From positions 1 to 5,660 of the forward strand of contig CAIOCC010000146.1 of the NCBI GenBank assembly GCA_903856555.1: a DNA stretch of 5,660 nucleotides. Reading direction: 5' to 3'. Under the pieces are notes generated by a model, which saw only the letters and a list, made by a program, of their open reading frames with translations, searched no databases and was not told where the DNA came from. Below are positions 1 through 5,660 of the stretch, one piece after another. Source of the DNA: an uncultured Bacteroidota bacterium (GTDB lineage Bacteria; Bacteroidota; Bacteroidia; UBA7662). A program made the translations under genes and the position numbers. How positions within the stretch are numbered: position 1 is the first letter of the stretch; the number at the start of each line of letters is the position of its first letter.

Positions 1-333
1 CAATAGTTTTTCGAGAAGCCGGGCCTTGCGATCCAAACCCCGCGGTTGAAAGGCCAAAAGAGCCACCACGTATTCATCGCTGCGTTGAGGTCCCAGCGCG
101 ATGTTACGGCGGTCCATCTCTTCGACCACCGTTCGAAAATGTCCCCATTCTTCGGTGACCACCGGGGCCAGTTCCCGAACCAGACGAGGGTAATCAGGGT
201 ATTGAACAACGAGGGATATGCAAGAAGAGGCCGCCTTTTGTTCACAAAAAGCGTGGTCCACCAAGATCTCTTCGATGGATTTCTCTGCAACCTCCGCCCA
301 ACGGGGATCGGTGGGCAATTTCAGGCCCAACAC
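1..333 (-). CDS. miaE: MiaE-like tRNA-(ms2io6A37) hydroxylase, N-terminal part (3' end outside window)
   Basis: MiaE is a diiron monooxygenase that hydroxylates the isopentenyl chain of ms2i6A at position 37 of tRNAs; it is cytoplasmic and belongs to the ferritin-like superfamily. The 111 residues visible here start MLGLKLPTDPRW and contain DHAFCEQKAASS (about residues 26-37), where E31 is the likely first iron ligand, and VTEEWGHF (59-66), whose E62-x-x-H65 is the usual ExxH iron-binding motif of this fold. The second half, with the matching Glu and ExxH, lies beyond the left edge. I chose the GTG at 331-333 because it gives the Met-Leu-Gly-Leu start I remember from homologs; the next codon, TTG at 328-330, is the only close alternative, since an in-frame stop lies at 355-357. 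The start is 4 bases after the trxA stop, so the two are probably cotranscribed and perhaps translationally coupled. Identification rests on recognised sequence; substrate specificity is inferred from the family. Confidence 0.85.
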   Translation of the reverse strand, partial: MLGLKLPTDPRWAEVAEKSIEEILVDHAFCEQKAASSCISLVVQYPDYPRLVRELAPVVTEEWGHFRTVVEEMDRRNIALGPQRSDEYVVALLAFQPRGLDRKARLLEKLL

Positions 334-337
334 CGGC

Positions 338-658
338 TCAACCCATGTGGGCGTTCAACAAGGCAACCAAGTTTTGCTTGGGGACCACACCGACCTGCTT
401 CTCCACTACCTCTCCGTTTTTGAAAACCAAAAGGGTTGGAATGCTGCGGATTCCGTAGCGGGTGGCGATGTTGGGGTTGCTGTCCACATCCAGCTTGCCG
501 ACCACGGCCTTGCCTTCCATATCGCGGGCGATTTCCTCGACCACCGGCCCCACCATGCGGCAGGGACCGCACCATTCGGCCCAGAAATCAACGAGCACAG
601 GTTGCGTGGAGTTCAGGACGGTTTCTTGGAAATTGGAATCGGTGAATTCGAGTGCCAT
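338..658 (-). CDS. trxA: Thioredoxin
   Basis: This is a small cytoplasmic protein disulfide reductase, kept reduced by thioredoxin reductase, that donates electrons to enzymes such as ribonucleotide reductase and methionine sulfoxide reductase. The 106-residue length is normal for a single-domain thioredoxin. The active site WCGPC is at residues 29-33, with redox cysteines C30 and C33. The buried acid expected before it is D24 (VDFWAEW), and the cis-proline is P74 in SIPT. G84 and the turn around KNGE (79-82) fit the usual C-terminal half of the fold. There is no signal peptide or membrane segment, so it is not a periplasmic or lipoprotein relative. The ATG at 656-658 is the only sensible start, since the fold begins immediately (MALEFTDSNF). 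It lies 49 bases after dnaE and 4 bases before the miaE-like gene. It may be transcribed both from upstream and from its own promoter in the gap. Confidence 0.96.
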   Translation of the reverse strand: MALEFTDSNFQETVLNSTQPVLVDFWAEWCGPCRMVGPVVEEIARDMEGKAVVGKLDVDSNPNIATRYGIRSIPTLLVFKNGEVVEKQVGVVPKQNLVALLNAHMG

Positions 659-695
659 GGGGATACGATTAAAATGATTAAAAAAAACAGGTCTG
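659..695 (-). promoter_or_regulatory. AT-rich leader of trxA with a T8 run and short tandem repeat
   Basis: The leader before the trxA ATG is strongly AT-rich compared with its surroundings. On the plus strand it holds two adjacent near-identical 9-base units, gattaaaat (667-675) and gattaaaaa (676-684), and an uninterrupted run of eight A (680-687), read as U8 in the transcript. There is no Shine-Dalgarno sequence. AT-rich, unstructured leaders are common before well-translated Bacteroidota genes, so a role in ribosome loading is an inference. Confidence 0.35.
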
Positions 696-703
696 CAAAG
701 TTA
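696..703 (-). promoter_or_regulatory. Candidate Bacteroidota -7 promoter box for trxA
   Basis: On the minus strand these bases read TAACTTTG, an exact match to the TAnnTTTG -7 element used by the primary sigma factor of Bacteroidota. Transcription would begin near position 690, giving a leader of roughly 30 bases before the trxA ATG. The matching -33 TTG is not seen at the expected spacing of about 19-21 bases; the closest upstream TTG (714-716) is only 10 bases away. The promoter is therefore plausible but weakly supported. It would allow trxA and the downstream hydroxylase to be expressed apart from dnaE. Confidence 0.4.
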
Positions 704-707
704 CGGC

Positions 708-3700
708 CTAGGCCAAGCTGTAGCCCACTTCCAGAATATCCAGAACCTCAAAAAGTCCGGGGTCCGGGGCCACCTTCAGCCGTTCGGAACGCAGGCCCAC
801 CGAGCGCTGGTCTTCGGGAACCCACAATTCGACCTTCACCCCCAGTTTGCCGGGATGCGCCAACAGGGTCTCGCTGAGGCGCTGGTTGAAGTCGGGTGCT
901 AATTGATCCAGGTGCAGACGAATCGTCAGGCTTTTGAATCTTTTGTCGCGGAGTTCAGACAAAAGTTCCAAATTGGCAAAACGAAAGAACCCGGCTTGCT
1001 GCCCGTCTTTGCCTTGGAAATATTCCCAACGACCCGAGATCAGGAGGGCAGTCCCCGCCTCCACCAGATGTTTGAATTTCATAGCTTGATCGCCGCGAAG
1101 TCTGAATTTTCGGGTGCTGTCCTTGTCCTCCACCGCAAAAGCCAAGACCTCTTGGTTTTTGGAATCGCGGAAATACTGAACATCCGTCACCATCACGGCC
1201 ATTTGAAGATCCTGTTCAGGGCGCTCCTCCAAATGCAGGAGGGGGCTTAGACCCAAATGCTTTATTTCAAGGGCGTAACTGTCCAATGGATGAGCCGTGA
1301 TGTAGAGCCCAACGACTTCCTTTTCGCGGCGAAGAACCTCCAAAGATGGCCAAGGCTCCACTTGCCGAATTTCGGGTTCGTTGATATCGACCATCCCGGC
1401 CGCCCCGAACAAAGAGGTTTGGGATTGCATGGTTAATTCCCTGAATTGTTGACCAAATCGCATGGCTTTTTCCAAGAGGTTGCTGCCCCCACCGGCCTCG
1501 GCATCCAGCATCAAACGACGGTTGCCGTTCACCCCGCTTAGGCGATCCAACGCTCCAGCCAAGGCCAAGGCTTCCAGGGTTTTTTTGTTGGCCTGCCTTA
1601 AATCAATCCGCTTACAAAAATCAAAAAGGCTGTCATAATTCCCCCCCTCCTTGCGCTGTCCCACCATACTCTCCACGGCTCCCTCCCCCACCCCCTTGAC
1701 GGCGCCCAATCCAAAACGGATCTGGCCTGCGGCATTGACCGAGAAGCGAAACGATGATTCGTTGATGTCCGGGCCCAAAACCTGCAAGCCCATCCGCCGG
1801 CATTCCTCCAAGAAGAAAGCCACTTTGGTAATATCCGACATGTGGTTGGACAAAACCGCAGCCATAAACTGGGCGGGGTAATGCGCTTTGAGGTAGGCCG
1901 TTCGAAAGGCCACTACTGCGTAACACGTTGAATGGGATTTGTTAAAAGCGTATTCAGCAAAGGCTTCCCAATCCTTCCAGATTTTGGAAGCAACCCCTTC
2001 GTCGTGCCCTCTTTCTTTGCAACCCTCCAAAAACTGGGGCTTGAGTTTGGCGAGCTTCTCGGGGATTTTTTTGCCCATGGCCTTGCGCAATTCATCCGCT
2101 TTGCCTTTGGAAAAGCCAGCCAACTTCTGACTCAGAAGCATCACCTGTTCTTGGTAAACCGTGATCCCGTACGTCTCACCCAAGAGTTCCTTCATGTCCT
2201 CCAGGTCGTAAACAATGGCCTCTTTGCCGTGTTTGCGGTTGATGAAATTGGGAATGTAGGCCAAGGGTCCCGGGCGGTACAAGGCATTCATGGCAATGAG
2301 GTCCTCGAATTTGTCCGGCTTGAGTTCCTTGAGGTATTTCTGCATTCCGGGGGATTCGTATTGGAAGATCCCGACGGTTTCTCCTTTTTGAAAAAGAGTG
2401 TAGGTCAGGGCATCCTCCAAGGGGAAATCCTCCGGTGCAGGAAAATCAGGCTGCACATCGCGCACCAATTCAACGGCATCGTTGATGATGGTCAGGGTAT
2501 TGAGCCCCAAAAAGTCCATTTTGAGCAATCCGGCTGCTTCGGCCACCTCGTTATCGAATTGGGTGACCAAGGCAATCTGAGCATCCGGGGTGTTCTTGAC
2601 CGGAACATAATCGGTTAAATCACCGGGTGTTATGACGACACCGCAAGCGTGGGTTCCCGAATTCTTAAAAGAACCTTCCAGCAAAGCGGATTGCTCCAAA
2701 ACGCGGGCCTCCCTTCCGCCTTTGCGCAACATATCAACCATCAAACGGGCTTTGCGCTGATCATCGGAACTCAATTGATCCAGATGCTTGAGCCCTTGTT
2801 CGGGGTTCAGCAATAGTTTCCTTAGAGGGGCCTTCTTGAAGTAATCGGCCCGGTTCAGGTCCTCCGGAAAAAGTTTGGCCAAGGTATCGGTTTCCAAGGG
2901 TTGCAGACCCATCACACGACCGATGCTACGAATGGCCGATTTGGCTGCCATGCTATGGTAAGTGGCAATTTGCGCGACTTGGTTCCGACCGTATTTTTCC
3001 ATAACATAGCGCATGACTTTTTCGCGACCGCGGTCATCAAAGTCAATATCAATATCGGGCATGCTAACGCGGTCCGGGTTCAGGAACCTCTCAAAGAGCA
3101 AATCATAACGAATGGGGTCCACATCGGTAATCCCGGTGCAATAGGCGACCACCGACCCAGCAGCCGAACCCCGGCCCGGCCCTACGGTCACGCCCATGGA
3201 TCGAGCCGCCGATGTAAAGTCCTGAACAATCAAAAAATACCCGGGATAACCCGTGTGGGCAATGGTCTGCAATTCAAAGTCGATCCGTTCCAGCAATTCC
3301 GGGCTCAGGGATCCGTAGCGCTTGACGGCCCCTTCGAGGGTCAAGTGGCGTAGGTATTGGTTTTCGTCCCCAAATCCCGGTGGAATCTCAAAGCGCGGGA
3401 GTAAGACATCCCTTTGGAGGGTATAGGACTCCATGGAATCGGCCAAAGCCAAGGTATTGGCCAACCATTCCGGGTGTTGCCCCATCCGCGTTGCGGCCTC
3501 GGCGGGTTCCCACAAATGGTAACCCTCGCCCCGCATGCCAAAACGGTAACCGCGGCCCTGCCCGATGGGGGTATCCTTGTATTCCAAGGGCACGACACAG
3601 AGGTAGGTATCGTGCAGGTCGGCATCTTGGGCGCGGTTGTAATACGTATTGTTGGTAACAATGATCGGAATATTGTATTGAACCGACCATTTTTCGTATT

Positions 3701-5027
3701 GGGCCCGAACAAATTGCTCTTCTTCGAGGCCGTGGTCTTGGATCTCCAAATAAAAATGCTCTCCAAAGGCCTCTTTCCAGGCCCGTAGGGCCTCCTCGGC
3801 CTGGGCTTCCCCGTGATTGAGCAAGGTCCAAGGGATTTCGGCATCCAAGGAACCGGAGGTGGCCACCAAGCCTTCGCAGTGCGCGAAGACCAATTCCCGA
3901 CTCACGCGGGGAACATAATAATAGCCTTCGGTGTACGATAGCGATCCCAATTTGACCAAGTTTTGGTAACCCCTTTGGTTGCGGGCCAAGAGGAGTTGGG
4001 GCGTTCCGTTATCCTTGCGGCTATGATCGCGGTGGTCTTTGCAAACCTGCAGGTCCAAGCCCAAAATGGGCTTGATCCCCTTGGAGTGGGCGTATTGAAA
4101 AAACAAAAAAGCTCCGTAGAGGGTGGAGTGATCCGTCAGGGCAATGGCCCCGCTTCCCTGGGCCACGGCATGGTCCACCAAATCGTAAACCGTGCTGCAC
4201 CCTGGGATTCCCAACGAAAATTGGGAATGGCAATGCAAGTGAACAAACCTGGTAACGGACGATTCGGATCCGACACCGCCCTTTGCGACCGCTTCGTTGG
4301 GAAGGGCCTTGGCTGAACCGGTTGTAGAAGGGCTCACAGGGGTTGCGGCCTGTCCGGCACCGTTGTTCGCCGATGTGGGGGCTGTCCCTTTTTGTTGCAG
4401 ACTCTTTCTGAATTCTTCGTAGGCGGACGCATCCAATCCCAAATGGTTTGCATGGATCACCTGCCTTTGGACGAGGGCTAACAAACAATCCACCGTCGCC
4501 GCCACATCGGCACCTGCATCGTGAGCCTCCTGAAATCCGGTGCCAAAAAGCTTCCAATAGAGTTCGGTCAGCGAGGGCCATTTGTATTGACCCCCTCGGC
4601 CCCCGGGCAATGCACAAAAAGCTGTGGAAACCTCCTTGGTATCCAACACATGCAAGCCTTCAAAGCGATCGCTTCGACCCAAACGGTGCCATTCGGCACG
4701 GATGATCAGTAAATCAAATTCAATGTTATGCCCAGCAACGACCGTTGCTTTTTGCAAATCCGCCTCAAAAATATCCAAGACGGTTTCCAAGGGCTGCCCT
4801 TCGGCCTTGGCCCTTTCGGTCGTGATTCGATGAACCTTGGCTGCGTTGAAGGGAATATCAAATCCATCAGGGTACACCACCAGGGATTGGGCCGCCATGC
4901 ATTGACCCTGATCATCGAGCAATTGCCAACCCACTTGAACGGCCCGGGGCCAATTGGCCGAGTCGCTGATCGGGGCTTTGTAATTGCGAGGTAAACCGGT
5001 GGTTTCGGTATCAAAAACCAGAATCAT
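708..5027 (-). CDS. dnaE: DNA polymerase III alpha subunit with fused N-terminal DnaQ-type 3'-5' exonuclease
   Basis: This is the replicative DNA polymerase with a proofreading nuclease in the same chain, 1439 residues long; ordinary DnaE is about 1150-1250. Residues 1-190 are a DEDDh exonuclease: DTETTG (D6, E8), GHNIEFD (D105) and HDAGAD (H169, D174). Residues 208-258 are a low-complexity linker. The PHP domain follows (about 260-530): HLHCHS (263-268) and TDH (298-300) are kept, but other metal ligands are replaced. The polymerase core has VGPGRGSAAGS (615-625), PDIDIDF with catalytic D660 and D662, THACGVVI (792-799), and KMDFLGL with the third aspartate D838. A helix-hairpin-helix stretch (LGAVKGVGEGAV, 1107-1118) and a clamp-binding motif QTSLF (1203-1207) follow, then an OB fold (about 1275-1352) and a C-terminal tail. 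The reading frame is intact. The ATG at 5025-5027 begins the exonuclease fold directly and overlaps the methyltransferase stop as ATGA, which suggests translational coupling. Fusions of this kind occur in annotated flavobacterial DnaE, so it is not an assembly artefact. Confidence 0.97.
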   Translation of the reverse strand: MILVFDTETTGLPRNYKAPISDSANWPRAVQVGWQLLDDQGQCMAAQSLVVYPDGFDIPFNAAKVHRITTERAKAEGQPLETVLDIFEADLQKATVVAGHNIEFDLLIIRAEWHRLGRSDRFEGLHVLDTKEVSTAFCALPGGRGGQYKWPSLTELYWKLFGTGFQEAHDAGADVAATVDCLLALVQRQVIHANHLGLDASAYEEFRKSLQQKGTAPTSANNGAGQAATPVSPSTTGSAKALPNEAVAKGGVGSESSVTRFVHLHCHSQFSLGIPGCSTVYDLVDHAVAQGSGAIALTDHSTLYGAFLFFQYAHSKGIKPILGLDLQVCKDHRDHSRKDNGTPQLLLARNQRGYQNLVKLGSLSYTEGYYYVPRVSRELVFAHCEGLVATSGSLDAEIPWTLLNHGEAQAEEALRAWKEAFGEHFYLEIQDHGLEEEQFVRAQYEKWSVQYNIPIIVTNNTYYNRAQDADLHDTYLCVVPLEYKDTPIGQGRGYRFGMRGEGYHLWEPAEAATRMGQHPEWLANTLALADSMESYTLQRDVLLPRFEIPPGFGDENQYLRHLTLEGAVKRYGSLSPELLERIDFELQTIAHTGYPGYFLIVQDFTSAARSMGVTVGPGRGSAAGSVVAYCTGITDVDPIRYDLLFERFLNPDRVSMPDIDIDFDDRGREKVMRYVMEKYGRNQVAQIATYHSMAAKSAIRSIGRVMGLQPLETDTLAKLFPEDLNRADYFKKAPLRKLLLNPEQGLKHLDQLSSDDQRKARLMVDMLRKGGREARVLEQSALLEGSFKNSGTHACGVVITPGDLTDYVPVKNTPDAQIALVTQFDNEVAEAAGLLKMDFLGLNTLTIINDAVELVRDVQPDFPAPEDFPLEDALTYTLFQKGETVGIFQYESPGMQKYLKELKPDKFEDLIAMNALYRPGPLAYIPNFINRKHGKEAIVYDLEDMKELLGETYGITVYQEQVMLLSQKLAGFSKGKADELRKAMGKKIPEKLAKLKPQFLEGCKERGHDEGVASKIWKDWEAFAEYAFNKSHSTCYAVVAFRTAYLKAHYPAQFMAAVLSNHMSDITKVAFFLEECRRMGLQVLGPDINESSFRFSVNAAGQIRFGLGAVKGVGEGAVESMVGQRKEGGNYDSLFDFCKRIDLRQANKKTLEALALAGALDRLSGVNGNRRLMLDAEAGGGSNLLEKAMRFGQQFRELTMQSQTSLFGAAGMVDINEPEIRQVEPWPSLEVLRREKEVVGLYITAHPLDSYALEIKHLGLSPLLHLEERPEQDLQMAVMVTDVQYFRDSKNQEVLAFAVEDKDSTRKFRLRGDQAMKFKHLVEAGTALLISGRWEYFQGKDGQQAGFFRFANLELLSELRDKRFKSLTIRLHLDQLAPDFNQRLSETLLAHPGKLGVKVELWVPEDQRSVGLRSERLKVAPDPGLFEVLDILEVGYSLA

Positions 5028-5660
5028 ACCAATCGCATGGTGTTAGAGACTTCCAGACTGCGCCAGGCCTCGCCCCGTACAACACGGGCATAGACTCCCA
5101 GCGGCAAAAAACGACCATGACGATCCTGCAAAGCGGTTTCACCGCATTCCATTTCTTGGTTTTTGTACCAACGCCCTAACAATGAACGCAGGATGAGGGG
5201 CGACAAACCCAGGGAGTAGGCGTTGACCAACATCGCATGCCGCTCGGGCACCAAGATTTGGCGAACCTCTTCCAAAAGGTCCTGCAATTGATCCTCCAAC
5301 TTCCATCGTTCACCGGAACTTCCAATGCCATACGCCGGGGGATCCATCAAGACCGCATCGTATAAATGCCCCCGCTTGATTTCGCGCTGAACAAATTTTC
5401 GGGCATCTTCGACCACCCAATGCAAGCCATCCAAACCCGACAGGTCTGCGTTGCGGCGGGCCCAGTCCACGACCTGTCGGACGGAATCCAGATGATAGAC
5501 CTTGGCCCCCGAAGCGGCGGCAGCCAAACTGGCCCCACCTGTATAGGCGAAGAGATTCAAAACGCGGGGACCACCCGTCCAATTTTTGAGAACCCCGGCG
5601 ATAAACTCCCAATTATCGGCCTGCTCTGGAAACAAACCCACATGCTTGAAAGCCGTCATG
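5024..5660 (-). CDS. Class I SAM-dependent methyltransferase, C-terminal part (5' end outside window)
   Basis: The fragment resembles the catalytic domain of the RlmI/RlmK-like rRNA methyltransferase group. The visible 211 residues start in the middle of the protein: MTAFKHVGLFPEQADNW matches an internal stretch in Bacteroidota homologs of about 300 residues, so the Met at 5657-5659 is not the true start. The SAM-binding motif I is VLNLFAYTGGASLAAA (33-48), followed by the acidic D58 (HLDSV) that would hold the ribose and D85 (VVEDA) near the adenine. Motif IV is DPPAYG (106-111). At the place where m5C methyltransferases carry a catalytic cysteine (TCS-like), this protein has VNAYSLG (145-151), and the only cysteine in the fragment is C172, so an m5C reaction is unlikely. 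The substrate is unknown, probably RNA. Its stop codon overlaps the dnaE start by 4 bases, so it is probably the upstream partner in the same transcript. Confidence 0.85.
   Translation of the reverse strand, partial: MTAFKHVGLFPEQADNWEFIAGVLKNWTGGPRVLNLFAYTGGASLAAAASGAKVYHLDSVRQVVDWARRNADLSGLDGLHWVVEDARKFVQREIKRGHLYDAVLMDPPAYGIGSSGERWKLEDQLQDLLEEVRQILVPERHAMLVNAYSLGLSPLILRSLLGRWYKNQEMECGETALQDRHGRFLPLGVYARVVRGEAWRSLEVSNTMRLV

Noticed and set aside
680..710. A strong intrinsic terminator between dnaE and trxA
   Set aside because: The U8 run is good, but the preceding stem is short, mismatched and has an 11-base loop, so it is not annotated as a terminator; it is kept only as a hypothesis in the findings.
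218..877. A 219-codon open frame on the plus strand crossing three genes
   Set aside because: It is antisense to miaE, trxA and the end of dnaE, all of which have clear family motifs. The translation becomes Pro/Ser/Arg-rich with no domain.
1932..2618. A 228-codon open frame on the plus strand
   Set aside because: It lies wholly antisense to the conserved polymerase core of dnaE, has no recognisable domain, and its length follows from the codon composition of the real gene.
3341..3844. A 167-codon open frame on the minus strand in another frame of dnaE
   Set aside because: It overlaps the intact dnaE frame entirely, and its composition (many Pro, Arg, Trp) is typical of an out-of-frame shadow.
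5657..5659. ATG at the right edge as the start of the methyltransferase
   Set aside because: Homologs have about 80-100 residues before the FKHVGLFPEQ block, so this Met is internal and the gene continues past the window.
1..5660. CRISPR array, insertion sequence, tRNA/rRNA gene, riboswitch or new defence system
   Set aside because: No regularly spaced repeats, terminal inverted repeats, transposase motifs or RNA gene signatures were seen. All genes are housekeeping families and non-coding space is under 60 bases in total.

Overview
The window reads as chromosomal DNA from a member of the Bacteroidota, most likely near the Flavobacteriales, with an intermediate G+C content (about half by eye). 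Three things support this. The DNA polymerase III alpha subunit carries an N-terminal DnaQ-type exonuclease with the start and domain order I remember from flavobacterial DnaE proteins. No start codon is preceded by a clear Shine-Dalgarno sequence. The one good promoter-like element matches the Bacteroidota -7 box TAnnTTTG. The species cannot be named from this sequence.

All genes lie on the minus strand and are read from right to left: (1) the C-terminal part of a class I SAM-dependent methyltransferase, cut by the right edge (5024-5660); (2) a complete 1439-residue fusion of a proofreading exonuclease to the replicative polymerase, DnaE (708-5027), whose ATG overlaps the methyltransferase stop as ATGA; (3) a complete thioredoxin, TrxA (338-658), after a 49-base AT-rich gap that holds a candidate promoter; (4) the N-terminal part of a MiaE-like tRNA hydroxylase (1-333), starting 4 bases after the trxA stop and cut by the left edge.

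The tight spacing suggests one transcription unit, with a possible extra entry point before trxA so that thioredoxin and the hydroxylase can be made without the large polymerase. The genes cover housekeeping tasks: an unassigned methylation, DNA replication with built-in proofreading, disulfide reduction, and tRNA modification. They do not form an obvious single pathway. Almost every base is coding. I saw no mobile element, CRISPR array, tRNA, rRNA or riboswitch, and no sign of a new defence or accessory system. The points most worth a second look are the exonuclease-polymerase fusion, the apparent loss of metal ligands in its PHP domain, and the short regulatory gap before trxA.
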